Source: Veillonellaceae bacterium (GTDB lineage: Bacteria; Bacillota_C; Negativicutes; UBA1444). From it: a stretch of DNA of 54,974 nt. The stretch spans positions 1 through 54,974 of the forward strand of contig JAAZNU010000025.1 of NCBI GenBank assembly GCA_012798135.1, in the 5' to 3' direction. Shown here in pieces: positions 1 through 11,377 of the stretch. The notes beneath the pieces were generated by a model, which did not search any database, had not been told where the DNA came from, and saw only the letters and a program-made list of their open reading frames with translations. The translations under genes and the position numbers were made by a program. Positions within the stretch are counted from its first letter, which is position 1. Each line of letters begins with the position of its first letter.

Positions 1-89
1 AAGAAGTTATTGCTAACTTCCCCGTTCGACTTGCATGTGTTAGGCGCGCCGCCAGCGTTCGTCCTGAGCCAGGATCAAACTCTCCATAA
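1..89 (-). rRNA. rrs: 16S ribosomal RNA, 5' end (partial)
   Basis: Read on the minus strand, the sequence holds the universal 16S 5' end, including GAGTTTGATCCTGGCTCAG and then the conserved ACACATGCAAGTCGAACG stretch. The rest of the gene lies beyond the left edge of the window. It follows gyrA in the same direction, as rrn operons near the origin do in many Bacillota. The exact first base is approximate. Confidence 0.97.
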
Positions 90-180
90 ATAATTTATGA
101 AAGAGCTGATTGCTCATTCAAACTTGGCTTACTTTTTTTTTGCCTGCTTTTCGCAGGCTCCACGCTTTGCTTGGCTTCTC

Positions 181-202
181 TTTGTTCAGTTTTCAAGGAA
201 CC
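181..202 (-). promoter_or_regulatory. boxA-like antitermination element of the rRNA leader
   Basis: On the minus strand the leader between the second promoter and 16S carries CCTTGAAAACTGAACA. This is the form the rRNA leader boxA region takes in many Bacillota, where Nus factors bind to prevent premature termination. Position and sequence fit; function is inferred from the family. Confidence 0.5.
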
Positions 203-223
203 CCGTCTTGCGACGGCTTTTAT

Positions 224-252
224 ATATTAACACACCCCCTAGGGCCTGTCAA
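224..252 (-). promoter_or_regulatory. rRNA promoter P2
   Basis: Minus-strand TTGACA (247-252) and TAATAT (224-229) are separated by 17 bases. Transcription would start about 130 bases before 16S. Confidence 0.85.
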
Positions 253-294
253 CATCTATTTTACGGGATTTTATTCTTTTTGTTTCTTTTGTTG

Positions 295-328
295 ACAGAA
301 GGAAGTCGTCACTGCGACTTCCTTCTGT
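295..328. repeat. perfect 14-bp hairpin between the two rRNA promoters
   Basis: ACAGAAGGAAGTCG and its exact reverse complement flank a 6-base loop. The hairpin lies downstream of rRNA promoter P1 and upstream of P2, and after the gyrA stop. No U-run follows on the minus strand, so it is not a standard intrinsic terminator. It could be a leader hairpin, an operator or a weak gyrA 3' end. Confidence 0.7.
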
Positions 329-350
329 TATTGGCCCTCTTGGGATTTCT

Positions 351-379
351 ATCATACCACAGGTTAAAAGGGTTGTCAA
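351..379 (-). promoter_or_regulatory. rRNA promoter P1
   Basis: Minus-strand TTGACA (374-379) and TATGAT (351-356) are separated by 17 bases, just 26 bases after the gyrA stop codon. With P2 it forms the tandem promoter pair typical of rRNA operons. Confidence 0.85.
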
Positions 380-404
380 CGAATCGTCAAAATTGTTTGT
401 CTAC

Positions 405-2882
405 TTACATGTCCGTATTCAACGGGGTGACAATCGTGGCCGTCTTTTCCCCGTCGTCCGAGGATTTATCGACCATAGCCAGGGCGACAACCCGCTGATT
501 TTCTTCCGTGCGCATCAAAGCCACCCCTTGGGTGTTGCGGCCGATCACCCGGATCTGGCCGACATCCATCCGGATAATAATGCCGTCATTATTGATCAGC
601 AGCAAGTCCTGCTCCGGCCGGACGACCCGCAGGCCGACCACCGCGCCGGTTTTTTCCGTCACCTTCAGATTAATCAATCCCTTGCCGCCACGACTTTGCG
701 TCCGGTATTGATCAACGGCGGTGCGCTTGCCGAAGCCCAGCTCGGAAACCACGAGCACCTGGCCATTCGGATTCATGGTATCCATACCGACAATGGAATC
801 CAGTTCCTGCAGATTGATCCCTTTGACGCCGCGGGCGGACCGTCCCATCGAACGGACATCCTGCTCGGAAAAGTTGATGGCCATGCCATCGCGGGTGCCC
901 AGGATGATCTGCTGATTGCCGTCGGTCAGCTTGACGCCGATCAATTCATCGTTGTCATCGAGCACGATAGCGATCAGGCCGTTTTTCCGGACCGTTTCGA
1001 ACTCCATCAGATCAGTCTTTTTCACGATGCCGTTCCTGGTTCCCATAAACAGATAAGAACCTTCCGTGATCTCCCGAATCGGGATCACCGCCGTGATTTT
1101 TTCTTCCGGCTGCAGCGACAGCAGATTGATGATGGCGGTGCCGCGCGCGGTCCGGCCGGCTTCCGGCAGTTCATAGCCCTTGATGACGAATACCCGGCCG
1201 CGGGTCGTGAAGAAGAACACCTGATGGTGGGTTGTCGCAGTGAACAGGTGCTCGACGAAATCTTCCTCCTTGGTCCCGGCGCCTTGAATTCCCCGACCGC
1301 CCCGTTTCTGGGCGCGATAGGTGTCGATGGGCTGCCGTTTGACATAGCCGGAATGGGTGATGGTGATGACGATATCTTCCTCGGCGATCAGATCTTCCCG
1401 CGACAGATCCTGAACCTCGCCGATGATCTGGGTCCGGCGTTTGTCACCGAACCGTTTCTTCATTTCGAGCAAGTCTTCGCGAATAATGCCGAACACTTTA
1501 TGTTCATCCGCCAGCACCGCTTCGAGATACTCAATCAGTTGCATCGTATCGAAATAATCCTTGTCGATTTTTTCCCGTTCCAGGCCGGTCAGGCGATGCA
1601 GTCGCAAATCGAGGATCGCCTGCGCCTGCCGCTCGGACAGTGTAAAAATTTCCATGAGGTTGGTCCGGGCGATGTCCACGGTCTGCGCTTCCCGGATCGT
1701 GTTGATGACCGAATCCAAATGGTCCAGCGCAATCCGAAGGCCTTCCAGGATGTGAGCCCGGTCCCGCGCTTTTTTCAGATCGAATTGCGTCCGCCGGACG
1801 ATAATTACTTTCTGATGCTCCAGATATTGATACAGGATTTCCTTTAAGCCGAGCGTCCGAGGCCGCCCGTTCACCAGCGCCAGCATATTGACGCCGAAAG
1901 TTTCCTGCAACTGGGTATGTTTGTAGAGCTGATTCAGCAGGACGTCCGGGTTGGTATCCCGCCGGACCTCCATCACGACCCGCATGCCGGTGCGGTCGCT
2001 TTCATCACGCAGGTCGGTCAGGCCTTCAATGGTTTTATTTCGGACCAGATCGGCGATCGTTTCAATGAGCCGAGCCTTATTCACTTGATACGGCAGTTCG
2101 GTGACCAAAATGCGCTGTTTGCCGTTGCTCATCCGCTCGATGCGAGCACAGGCCCGCATACGGATCGCGCCCCGGCCGGTGGCATAAGCGGAACGGATTC
2201 CCTCGCGGCCCATGATCAACGCGCCGGTCGGAAAGTCCGGTCCAGGAATGGCCTCAATCAATTCCTCCAGGGAAACTTCCGGGTTATCGATCATTTTAAC
2301 TAACCCGTCGACGACTTCGCCCAGATTATGCGGCGGAATGTTGGTCGCCATGCCGACGGCAATGCCGGTCGCGCCGTTGATCAGCAGATTGGGCACTCGG
2401 GCGGGCAATACCGAAGGCTCTTCCAACGATTCGTCATAGTTCGGGACAAAATCAACGGTTTCTTTTTCAATGTCGGCCAGCATCTCTTCGGCAATCTTCG
2501 CCATCCGAACTTCGGTGTAGCGCATGGCCGCGGCGGAATCGCCATCCACCGAGCCAAAGTTGCCGTGGCCGTCGACCATCATGTACCGGGAAGAAAAGTC
2601 CTGCGCCATCCGCACGGTGGCGTCATATACGGACGAATCGCCATGCGGGTGGTATTTACCCAAAACTTCGCCGACGATACGGGCTGATTTCTTGTAAGCC
2701 TTGTTTGATGTCATACCGGCTTCGTGCATGGCGTACAGGATTCGCCGGTGAACCGGTTTCAGTCCGTCGCGGACATCCGGCAGCGCCCGGCTGACAATAA
2801 CGCTCATAGCATAGTCGATATATGATTTTTGCATCTCATCTTCGATGCGGACCGGTTGTATTTTGCCGTGATTAATTTCCAT
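405..2882 (-). CDS. gyrA: DNA gyrase subunit A
   Basis: GyrA breaks and rejoins DNA in the A2B2 gyrase, which introduces negative supercoils. The 825-residue product is of usual length. The catalytic tyrosine is Tyr122 (in AAMRYTE). The quinolone-resistance region reads GDSSVYD with Ser83 and Asp87, the residues usually found in sensitive strains. A GyrA-box (KRGGRGIQG, about residue 525) marks gyrase rather than topoisomerase IV. I chose ATG at 2882, because GAGGGG lies 8 bases upstream. A TTG directly before it (2885) is the alternative. It follows gyrB by 37 bases and is followed by the rRNA operon. Confidence 0.98.
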   Translation of the reverse strand: MEINHGKIQPVRIEDEMQKSYIDYAMSVIVSRALPDVRDGLKPVHRRILYAMHEAGMTSNKAYKKSARIVGEVLGKYHPHGDSSVYDATVRMAQDFSSRYMMVDGHGNFGSVDGDSAAAMRYTEVRMAKIAEEMLADIEKETVDFVPNYDESLEEPSVLPARVPNLLINGATGIAVGMATNIPPHNLGEVVDGLVKMIDNPEVSLEELIEAIPGPDFPTGALIMGREGIRSAYATGRGAIRMRACARIERMSNGKQRILVTELPYQVNKARLIETIADLVRNKTIEGLTDLRDESDRTGMRVVMEVRRDTNPDVLLNQLYKHTQLQETFGVNMLALVNGRPRTLGLKEILYQYLEHQKVIIVRRTQFDLKKARDRAHILEGLRIALDHLDSVINTIREAQTVDIARTNLMEIFTLSERQAQAILDLRLHRLTGLEREKIDKDYFDTMQLIEYLEAVLADEHKVFGIIREDLLEMKKRFGDKRRTQIIGEVQDLSREDLIAEEDIVITITHSGYVKRQPIDTYRAQKRGGRGIQGAGTKEEDFVEHLFTATTHHQVFFFTTRGRVFVIKGYELPEAGRTARGTAIINLLSLQPEEKITAVIPIREITEGSYLFMGTRNGIVKKTDLMEFETVRKNGLIAIVLDDNDELIGVKLTDGNQQIILGTRDGMAINFSEQDVRSMGRSARGVKGINLQELDSIVGMDTMNPNGQVLVVSELGFGKRTAVDQYRTQSRGGKGLINLKVTEKTGAVVGLRVVRPEQDLLLINNDGIIIRMDVGQIRVIGRNTQGVALMRTEENQRVVALAMVDKSSDDGEKTATIVTPLNTDM

Positions 2883-2919
2883 CAATTCATCCCCTCGACG
2901 CTACGCTATCCAGTAAAAG

Positions 2920-5113
<2,194 letters not shown>

Positions 5114-5149
5114 GGCATCTCTCCCTTTCCAAAATACTCTGCACTTAAA

Positions 5150-5581
5150 TTATATTTTATGCCGCTTTCTCCTTAGCCCAGCTAAAATCGTCATTTCCTG
5201 AAAATCAATCTGCCGCCGCTGATCCTGCCCAATTCGATTATCAATCAGCCCAGAAATCTTTTCTAATTTTTCCTTCGTAGGTTCCTGGAAAAATGAAAAA
5301 TGTCCCAGCTGATATTTTATATCCTGCAAAATCACATGTGAAAAATTATCATTGATTTTTTGCAACAACTGCCGACGCCGCATAAATAATTCCTGATTCC
5401 AGACGGAACTGTCCACGCTAACGAACAAAGTGGCCCTCTCAACCCGTTGCGGCAAGGAATGCCGGCTCGCTTCCAAACCGACAAGTTCCGGCCAATGTTT
5501 TTCGACCCAGGCCCGTTTAAAGCCATCTTTATCGGCTAGCTTATTGACAATATTTCGGATGATTTCCCGTATGGAACTCAC
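5150..5581 (-). CDS. DUF721 (DciA-like) protein
   Basis: A 143-residue basic protein whose first 90 residues show the DUF721 pattern: an N-terminal helix, then W-x-E/K-HWPELVG and a strand rich in V and L (TLFVSVDSSVW). DUF721 includes DciA, which in many bacteria assists loading of the replicative helicase DnaB. Whether this copy loads helicase is unproven. The GTG start overlaps the recF stop as GTGA, so the two are co-translated. The C-terminal 50 residues are charged and less conserved. Confidence 0.78.
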   Translation of the reverse strand: MSSIREIIRNIVNKLADKDGFKRAWVEKHWPELVGLEASRHSLPQRVERATLFVSVDSSVWNQELFMRRRQLLQKINDNFSHVILQDIKYQLGHFSFFQEPTKEKLEKISGLIDNRIGQDQRRQIDFQEMTILAGLRRKRHKI

Positions 5582-6699
5582 AGGCCAAGACTCCCGTCGT
5601 CCATAGATACGACCCCCGAATCAATCCAGTAATACATCGGTTTCAAATCACTAAGACCATGAAGCCGTTCAGTGCCGGTAATAAACGTCTGAACTTTGCC
5701 ATTGATTTCTTCCACCAGTTTCAGGCGCCGTTTTTCATCCAGTTCGCTCATTACGTCATCCAGCAACAAAATTGGATATTCGCCGATGCTTTCATTCATC
5801 AGTTCAATTTCCGCAAGTTTCAGGGACAACACCGCTGTCCGTTGTTGTCCCTGTGAGGCAAAACTTTTCCCGTCGCGACAATTGATGAAAAAAGCGATAT
5901 CATCCTTATGCGGACCGATTTCGGTTGTCCCCCGCCGGATATCCCTTTCTCGGTTTTTTTTCAGTTCATCCTCATACCAGAAATGATAATCAGAGACCGT
6001 TTCCGTTCCCGACGCGGCATAGATGCAATAATGTGCGGAAAAAGTTTCCCGCCCGGCCGTAATTTTTTCATGAATCCGGCCGGCAATTTCATTTAACCGC
6101 CCGATGTTTCGCTGCCGTTCCCGCACCAGAATTGCCGCCAACGGATGGAGCTGTTCATCCCATACATCCAGAATGGCCCGCTTGGCTTGACCTTCCTGAA
6201 TTTGCTTTAATAAAACATTCCGCTGAAACAAAGCCCGCTGATATTGCAGCAACGCGCGATAATACGCCGGTTGGGTCTGAGAAAGCTCAAGGTCCAGAAA
6301 CTTTCGCCGTCCGGCCGGCGTTCCTTTAATCAACAGCAAATCTTCCGGCGAAAACAGAACGGCATTCAAATAACCGATTACATCCCTCTTTTTCATAGGT
6401 TGACCGTTTAAAAGATTTTCGCGTTTTTCACCTTTTTTTAAGATAAACTGTACATTATGATCAGCAATCCGATTCTGAAATAAAACCATCAACCGGCTTT
6501 CCGCCGCATCCCAGCCTATCAATTCTTCGTCGACCGCTGTCCTGAACGATTTACTTAATACGGCAAAAAAAATAGCTTCCAACAGATTGGTCTTGCCTTG
6601 TGCATTTTTCCCCACGAAAACTTGCACACCCGGCAAAAAATCAATCACAGCTTCCCGGTAATTGCGGAAGTTTTTCAGTTTAAGCTGTGTTACGTTCAT
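5578..6699 (-). CDS. recF: DNA replication and repair protein RecF
   Basis: RecF is an SMC-like ATPase that helps load RecA at gaps with RecO and RecR. The 373-residue product has Walker A GKNAQGKT at residues 30-37, the ABC signature region SQGQQRT and Walker B ILLLDDVMSELD near the C-terminus. Length and domain order are normal. It overlaps yaaA by ATGA upstream and the DUF721 gene by GTGA downstream, so dnaN through DUF721 reads as a tight operon. Confidence 0.97.
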   Translation of the reverse strand: MNVTQLKLKNFRNYREAVIDFLPGVQVFVGKNAQGKTNLLEAIFFAVLSKSFRTAVDEELIGWDAAESRLMVLFQNRIADHNVQFILKKGEKRENLLNGQPMKKRDVIGYLNAVLFSPEDLLLIKGTPAGRRKFLDLELSQTQPAYYRALLQYQRALFQRNVLLKQIQEGQAKRAILDVWDEQLHPLAAILVRERQRNIGRLNEIAGRIHEKITAGRETFSAHYCIYAASGTETVSDYHFWYEDELKKNRERDIRRGTTEIGPHKDDIAFFINCRDGKSFASQGQQRTAVLSLKLAEIELMNESIGEYPILLLDDVMSELDEKRRLKLVEEINGKVQTFITGTERLHGLSDLKPMYYWIDSGVVSMDDGSLGL

Positions 6700-6932
6700 A
6701 AACCGGCATCAGAGATCTGCTTAACGACCAAATATTCCTGCGCATCGACGCAAACAAGGTCGCCCGGCACGATCTTTTTTCGTCGTTCATAAACAACCAC
6801 GCCATTAACCGTCACTCGACCCTCATCCACGAGGAAACGGGCCTGCCCGCCCGTTTCCGTAATACCGAGCCATTTAAGCAATTGATCCAGCTGAATAAAC
6901 TCCGTGGTAATTTCCGCAATTTCGCGTTTCAT
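6696..6932 (-). CDS. yaaA: S4-domain RNA-binding protein YaaA/RlbA
   Basis: A 78-residue S4-domain protein with the motif LDQLLKWLGITETGGQAR and GRVTVNG, typical of the small S4 protein encoded between dnaN and recF in Bacillota. S4 domains bind structured RNA, and the family is thought to act in ribosome assembly. It starts 1 base after the dnaN stop codon and overlaps the recF start by four bases. Confidence 0.9.
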   Translation of the reverse strand: MKREIAEITTEFIQLDQLLKWLGITETGGQARFLVDEGRVTVNGVVVYERRKKIVPGDLVCVDAQEYLVVKQISDAGL

Positions 6933-6933
6933 C

Positions 6934-8043
6934 TTAATTGGTCCGGATCGGCGTCAAAATATAGGTATATTCGTTGTCATCCAGCAGTTTCAGCATCACC
7001 GGGCTCAATGGCGATTTCAGATGGAACTTGACCTGGCCCGGCCCGGCTATGCGCAAAACATCCAGTAGATATTTGGCATTGAAGGCAATTTCAATCGGTT
7101 CGCCTTCCGGCGTTATTTCCAGGCTTTCCGTCGCACTGCCTGCGTCGGGATTGTTTCCGGCCAGCTCCAAGGCGGTCGGGGTAAATTTAATCTTGATGAT
7201 ATTGTATTCGCCATCCCTGGCTAACAGAGAAACGCGTTCCACCGCTTCATAGAGAATATTGGCGTCAATCACGCAATAAGAAGAAAATTCCGCCGGAATT
7301 ACTTTTTTATAATCAGGAAATTGTCCTTCAATGACGCGGGACATAATATAAATATTATCAAATAAAAAAGCGACCTGATTCTTCAGCCAAAAAATCCGGA
7401 CATCCATCGGCACGTCGAAATTCAGGATCTTAAAAATCTCATTCAATAACTTGCCGGGAATAATCATCTTGGCAGTCACTGTCGACTCCGGTAACGAGGA
7501 TTTCTTCAAAGCCAGCCGATGAGTGTTGGTGGCCACCATGGTAATTTCACCGGGCGTCACTTCGAACAACGCTCCTGTAAACAGCGGACGACTTTCATCG
7601 GTGGAACAGGCGAATACCGTTTTCCGAATCAAATTTTTCAGAACATCGTCTTTCAGCGTGATCGAATTATTGCTTTCAAATTTTTTAATGGTGGGAAATT
7701 CGTCGGCGGGAAAGGAAAGAATCTTAAATTCGGTTTTTTCGGCGGAAACCGTAATCATGCTGCTTTGCGCGGAAGAAGCAATTTCGATGGTTTTACCGCC
7801 GATTTTACGAATAATTTCCGGAAAAAATTTTCCCGACAGAACCACTTTGCCGGGGTCAATTACTTCCGCCGGAATGGTCATGCTGATGCCGACTTCATAG
7901 TCGGTTGCCTGTAATTCCAAAGATCCATCCGTGGCCATCAAATGAATGCCGGTCAAAATGGGTAATGTTGTCTTGGTGGCGGTTGCTTTTTGGACGATTT
8001 GTACGGCAGTCAGAAGTTGTTCTTTTTCACAGCGAATTTTCAT
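6934..8043 (-). CDS. dnaN: DNA polymerase III sliding clamp (beta subunit)
   Basis: The 369-residue beta clamp tethers the replicative polymerase to DNA. It begins MKIRCEKEQLLTAVQ and ends with the conserved YILTPIRTN, the canonical clamp tail. Three clamp folds fit the length. The start is ATG at 8043, with GGAGG 6 bases upstream; a longer in-frame reading to 8091 runs back into the origin region and has no ribosome site. The 199 bases between it and dnaA hold origin elements. Confidence 0.98.
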   Translation of the reverse strand: MKIRCEKEQLLTAVQIVQKATATKTTLPILTGIHLMATDGSLELQATDYEVGISMTIPAEVIDPGKVVLSGKFFPEIIRKIGGKTIEIASSAQSSMITVSAEKTEFKILSFPADEFPTIKKFESNNSITLKDDVLKNLIRKTVFACSTDESRPLFTGALFEVTPGEITMVATNTHRLALKKSSLPESTVTAKMIIPGKLLNEIFKILNFDVPMDVRIFWLKNQVAFLFDNIYIMSRVIEGQFPDYKKVIPAEFSSYCVIDANILYEAVERVSLLARDGEYNIIKIKFTPTALELAGNNPDAGSATESLEITPEGEPIEIAFNAKYLLDVLRIAGPGQVKFHLKSPLSPVMLKLLDDNEYTYILTPIRTN

Positions 8044-8063
8044 AGTAGCCTCCTTCTGCAGGG

Positions 8064-8240
8064 TAATAATCGTAGTAAGCGATGTTAGCAATGTGGAAAA
8101 CTAGACCGGGTCGCCGAAAATCAAGGGTTGCTGCGTGTGGATGAAGTTGTGATAAACTCGGTGTTCCGATAAGTTAGGTTGTGAAGGACGGACGAAATGG
8201 CTAACTGAGAACATTTTTTTCGACAAGAAGTTGTGGACGA
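8064..8240. other. dnaA-dnaN intergenic origin region: DnaA-box cluster with DnaA-trio-like tract
   Basis: Degenerate DnaA boxes occur at 8092-8100 (TGTGGAAAA), 8136-8144 (TGTGGATGA), 8148-8156 (TGTGATAAA) and 8232-8240 (TGTGGACGA). Next to the first lies TAA-TAA-TCG-TAG-TAA at 8064-8078. Read away from the box, four of five triplets fit the DnaA-trio consensus. The order dnaA, boxes, trios, dnaN is that of the B. subtilis unwinding region. No box is a perfect match, so the assignment is moderate. Confidence 0.5.
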
Positions 8241-8242
8241 AC

Positions 8243-9637
8243 TCAGTCGTTTTGAATTTTGGTGGTGATTTCGGCGAGGATGGCGGCGATTCGGCTGTCT
8301 TCCTGCCGTTCGCGGTTGACCTTTTCGTAGGCGTGGATAACAGTCGTGTGGTCGCGGCCACCAAAAAATTCGCCGATTTTCGGCAAGGACCAATCGGTCA
8401 TTTCCCGGCACAGATACATGGCCAGCTGGCGGGGAACGGTAACATTGCGGGTTCGCCGTTTGGAAACCAGATCGTCGATTTTGATCCGGAAGTGGGCGGC
8501 GACGATTTCCTGAATTCGTTGTGCGGTAATCTGGCGGGTTTTGTTTTTCGGGAACAGGTCCTTTAGCGACTCCATCGCCAATTCGATGGTGATCGGTTTA
8601 CGGTTCAGGAAGGAAAAGGCGTTGACACGGTTGAAGGCGCCCTCGAGTTCCCGGATATTGTTGTCGATGCGGGTGGAAATATAGACAATGACGTCATTGG
8701 GCATGGTAATGTTTTCTAACAATGCTTTTTTTCGCAGGATGGCAATCCGCGTTTCCAGGTCCGGCGACTGGATATCCGTGGTCAGACCCCATTCAAATCG
8801 TGACCGCAGGCGGTCTTCGAGCGTTGGGATGTCTTTGGGCGGCCGGTCGCTGGAGATGATGATTTGTTTATTTGCTTCGTGCAGTGCGTTAAAGGTATGA
8901 AAAAATTCTTCCTGCGTTTGTTCCTTTTTCGCCAGAAACTGAATATCGTCGATCAGCAGAACGTCGATATTGCGATAGCGGTTGCGGAAGCTTTCCGGGT
9001 GGCCGCTCATGATGGCATTGATGAAATCGTTGGTGAATTTTTCGCTGGTGATATATAAAATTTTTGCTTCCGGGTGAATCTGCATGATCCGGTGACCAAT
9101 CGCGTGCATAAGGTGGGTTTTGCCCAAGCCGACGCCGCCGTAAATAAAAAACGGATTATATACTTTGGCCGGCATCTCCGCGACCGCCAGGGACGCCGCG
9201 TGGGCGAAGCGGTTGGAATTGCCGATGACAAAAGAGTCAAAGGTATATTTGGGATTCAGTGGAGAGTAGGAGTCTTCGGGACGGGGCGGCAGGACGGCGA
9301 CAGCGGTTACGGGAACCGTAGCGATAGTCCCGGAGTAGGGGGTTCGCGGCGGGACGGGCGGCAGAGTCTCGGTCGGCTCTGGCGTTTGCAGAATGGAAAT
9401 ATTGACAATGACCGGTTGAGCGACGACCGTTTCCAGTGCTTTCCGGATCAAAGAAAGATGCCGGGTTTCCACCCATTCCTTAACGATCTGACGGTTGGTG
9501 CCAATGGAAAAAACCCCATTTTCGTACGAGATGGGGGAGAGAACTTTGATCCAGGTTTCGAAACTGGGGCGATTAATTTCCTTTTCCAACAGCGAAAGGG
9601 TCTGCTGCCAGAGGGAATGAGGATCTTGTTCGGACAA
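8243..9637 (-). CDS. dnaA: Chromosomal replication initiator protein DnaA
   Basis: DnaA binds DnaA boxes and opens the origin. Of 464 residues, the N-terminal domain I contains [10 protein letters not shown] and SFETW; a proline-rich linker follows. The AAA+ domain has Walker [10 protein letters not shown] (167-175) and Walker [10 protein letters not shown]. The C-terminal DNA-binding domain carries the family signature ending [15 protein letters not shown] favour TTG at 9637 (AAAGGG 9 bases upstream, and the protein then starts [10 protein letters not shown] like other DnaA). TTG at 9655 is the alternative. Its promoter overlaps a DnaA box. Confidence 0.97.
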   Translation of the reverse strand: MSEQDPHSLWQQTLSLLEKEINRPSFETWIKVLSPISYENGVFSIGTNRQIVKEWVETRHLSLIRKALETVVAQPVIVNISILQTPEPTETLPPVPPRTPYSGTIATVPVTAVAVLPPRPEDSYSPLNPKYTFDSFVIGNSNRFAHAASLAVAEMPAKVYNPFFIYGGVGLGKTHLMHAIGHRIMQIHPEAKILYITSEKFTNDFINAIMSGHPESFRNRYRNIDVLLIDDIQFLAKKEQTQEEFFHTFNALHEANKQIIISSDRPPKDIPTLEDRLRSRFEWGLTTDIQSPDLETRIAILRKKALLENITMPNDVIVYISTRIDNNIRELEGAFNRVNAFSFLNRKPITIELAMESLKDLFPKNKTRQITAQRIQEIVAAHFRIKIDDLVSKRRTRNVTVPRQLAMYLCREMTDWSLPKIGEFFGGRDHTTVIHAYEKVNRERQEDSRIAAILAEITTKIQND

Positions 9638-9661
9638 GAGGGTCAGCCCTTTCAAAAATAA

Positions 9662-9784
9662 TTATCCACAGAATTATCAACAATTGTGTATAAGTACAGA
9701 AAATATTGCCGGATCGATGGTTTGAATCGTAAAAATCCAAATTACCGAGTACTATCATAACAAATGGGGACAAAGTTATCAACA
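9662..9784. other. oriC: oriC: DnaA-box cluster upstream of dnaA
   Basis: Consensus or near-consensus DnaA boxes are TTATCCACA (9662-9670), TTATCAACA (9674-9682), TGTGTATAA (9685-9693) and TTATCAACA (9776-9784). They lie in the AT-rich gap between the divergent dnaA and rpmH genes, and the gene strand flips here (minus to the left, plus to the right) as expected at a bidirectional origin. With the dnaA-dnaN region it would form a bipartite origin. Confidence 0.88.
9754..9782 (-). promoter_or_regulatory. dnaA promoter
   Basis: Minus-strand TTGATA (9777-9782) and TATGAT (9754-9759) with a 17-base spacer. The -35 element sits inside the DnaA box at 9776-9784, which suggests autorepression by DnaA. 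Confidence 0.7.
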
Positions 9785-9821
9785 GGAACTGTGGGTTTGT
9801 GTTTTTGGTTTGCTGTTTTTG

Positions 9822-9850
9822 TTGACACTGAACTTAGCGTGAACTATAAT
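9822..9850 (+). promoter_or_regulatory. rpmH promoter
   Basis: Perfect TTGACA (9822-9827) and TATAAT (9845-9850) with a 17-base spacer, about 55 bases before rpmH. Confidence 0.92.
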
Positions 9851-9904
9851 CTTTAATAGTCAGCATAGAACAGGATTGTTGTTTGGACTTAAGGAGGTGT
9901 GAGG

Positions 9905-10039
9905 ATGAAACGGACATATCAACCGAATGTGTTGTGGAAAAAGAAGACGCACGGTTTTCGTGAGCGGATGAAAACGATTGGTGGACGGCTTGTCTTGAAA
10001 AGACGTCGCGCAAAGGGAAGAAAAGTTTTGTCCGCATAG
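9905..10039 (+). CDS. rpmH: 50S ribosomal protein L34
   Basis: A 44-codon gene starting ATG AAA CGG ACA TAT CAA, giving MKRTYQPN and ending [10 protein letters not shown]. This is the full L34 sequence pattern ([26 protein letters not shown]). L34 is a small basic protein of the large subunit. AAGGAGGTG lies just upstream, and it is the first gene of the right-hand replichore. Confidence 0.98.
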   Translation: MKRTYQPNVLWKKKTHGFRERMKTIGGRLVLKRRRAKGRKVLSA

Positions 10040-10074
10040 TAGGCCGCTCAAGGTAGTGGCCTATTTTCCTTTTT
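10040..10074 (+). terminator. hairpin with U-rich tail between rpmH and rnpA
   Basis: TAGGCCGCT (10040-10048) pairs with AGTGGCCTA (10055-10063) around a 6-base loop and is followed by TTTTCCTTTTT. It begins right after the rpmH stop codon. It probably acts as a partial terminator that lowers rnpA relative to rpmH expression. Confidence 0.7.
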
Positions 10075-10086
10075 GGAGTTGTACGG

Positions 10087-10449
10087 ATGAATTTTCATTT
10101 TTTGCGAAAACATCGTTTACGTAAGCGGGTCTTGTTCCGCAAGGTGTATGAGGAGGGCCGGTTTGTATCCAACCGGCTGTTGTCCTTTCACTTTTTGCCG
10201 AATCCCGACCAGCGGCGCCGGGTCGGTTTTGCCGCTGGAAAGAAGCTCGGCGGCGCGGTGCTCAGAAATCGCTGCAAGCGCCGTTTGCGCGAATGTTACC
10301 GCTTAAATCAGGAGCGATTGCCGGCCGGAATGGATTGCATCTTTGTGGCTAGAAAAGCGATGGTCGACGTCGACTGGCAGCAACTGTCGGCGGCGTTCCT
10401 CGATTTGCTTCGCCGTAGCCGGACCTTGACGGGCAGCTCGCGCCGTTGA
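10087..10449 (+). CDS. rnpA: Ribonuclease P protein component
   Basis: RnpA is the protein cofactor of the RNase P ribozyme that matures tRNA 5' ends. The 120-residue basic protein begins with [19 protein letters not shown] and has the RNR signature ([13 protein letters not shown], about residues 58-70). Length is normal. It lies between rpmH and yidD, the standard order. Confidence 0.97.
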   Translation: MNFHFLRKHRLRKRVLFRKVYEEGRFVSNRLLSFHFLPNPDQRRRVGFAAGKKLGGAVLRNRCKRRLRECYRLNQERLPAGMDCIFVARKAMVDVDWQQLSAAFLDLLRRSRTLTGSSRR

Positions 10450-10463
10450 TTCTGGAGAAGAAT

Positions 10464-10670
10464 ATGAAAAAAAGCGTGATTTTTTTCATTCAGTTTTATC
10501 GCAACTATATTTCTCCCTATAAAACGCCTTGTTGCCGCTTTGTGCCGACCTGTTCGGAATACGCGCTCCTGGCCGTCGAAAAATATGGCGTCGCCAAGGG
10601 CTTGCTGCTTGCCGGAAAGCGGTTGCTGAAATGCCATCCTTTGCATGCCGGTGGTTATGATCCTGTTTAA
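10464..10670 (+). CDS. yidD: Membrane protein insertion efficiency factor YidD
   Basis: A 68-residue YidD protein: an N-terminal amphipathic segment ([14 protein letters not shown]) then [20 protein letters not shown] and [17 protein letters not shown], the three conserved family blocks. It supports insertion of membrane proteins by YidC. The start is ATG at 10464, with GGAGA upstream. It lies 14 bases after rnpA. Confidence 0.96.
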   Translation: MKKSVIFFIQFYRNYISPYKTPCCRFVPTCSEYALLAVEKYGVAKGLLLAGKRLLKCHPLHAGGYDPV

Positions 10671-10708
10671 CCGGTGAAAACAGGACTTTATTAAGGAGTG
10701 AAGAAGAC

Positions 10709-11365
10709 TTGTTTGATACGTTTGTTACACACCCCATGCAGCAGGCCTTGACTTTTTTCTATATGCTGACTCAAAAGGCAGGCTTTCCCAGCTATGGCAT
10801 CGCCATTATTTTGCTGACGGTCGCGATCAAAATTTTGTTGTATCCCTTGACCGTCAAACAGGTGAAGTCCATGAAGACGATGCAGGATCTTCAGCCCAAG
10901 ATGAAGGCGTTGCAGGAAAAATATAAGGACAACAAGGAAAAACTTCAACAGGAAATCGCCGATCTGTATAAGACCCATAAAGTCAACCCCTTATCGGGGT
11001 GTCTGCCGCTGATCGTTCAAATGCCGCTGCTCATGGGAATCTTTTTTGCGATCAAGGAATATAAGTACGAGGGAGCCACAAACTTCCTCTGGATTAAGAG
11101 CCTGCAACAGGGAACCTCCCTCACCGATCCCAGCGATCCGTATTTTATTATTCCGCTGTTGTGCGCCCTCACCACTTATATCCAGCAAAAACAGACAACC
11201 ACGGAGATGACGCAGCAGAACAAGATGATGCTGATGTTCATGCCGGTCTTCATCGGCTACATTACGATCACCTTTCCGGCGGGACTGGGAATATATTGGG
11301 TTGTCAGCAATATGGTCCAGATTGCGCAACAGTGGTTCATGTACCGTAATTCCACTGCTGCTTGA
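10709..11365 (+). CDS. yidC: Membrane protein insertase YidC/SpoIIIJ
   Basis: YidC inserts proteins into the cytoplasmic membrane. At 218 residues it is the short Gram-positive type, without the large periplasmic domain, with about five membrane segments. The block NPLSGCLPLIVQMPLLMGIFF is typical. At the place of the conserved hydrophilic-groove arginine there is a lysine (AIKILLYPLTVKQ), which keeps the charge. There is no lipobox, unlike SpoIIIJ of Bacillus. The start is TTG at 10709 with AAGGAGTG upstream. Confidence 0.95.
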   Translation: MFDTFVTHPMQQALTFFYMLTQKAGFPSYGIAIILLTVAIKILLYPLTVKQVKSMKTMQDLQPKMKALQEKYKDNKEKLQQEIADLYKTHKVNPLSGCLPLIVQMPLLMGIFFAIKEYKYEGATNFLWIKSLQQGTSLTDPSDPYFIIPLLCALTTYIQQKQTTTEMTQQNKMMLMFMPVFIGYITITFPAGLGIYWVVSNMVQIAQQWFMYRNSTAA

Positions 11366-11377
11366 GGAGGAAACGCC

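Noticed and set aside
295..328. Intrinsic terminator of gyrA
   Set aside because: The stem is strong, but no T-run follows on the minus strand, so I list it only as a hairpin.
393..1847. Long plus-strand open frame antisense to gyrA
   Set aside because: It mirrors the codon pattern of gyrA, has no ribosome site, and its translation resembles no protein family.
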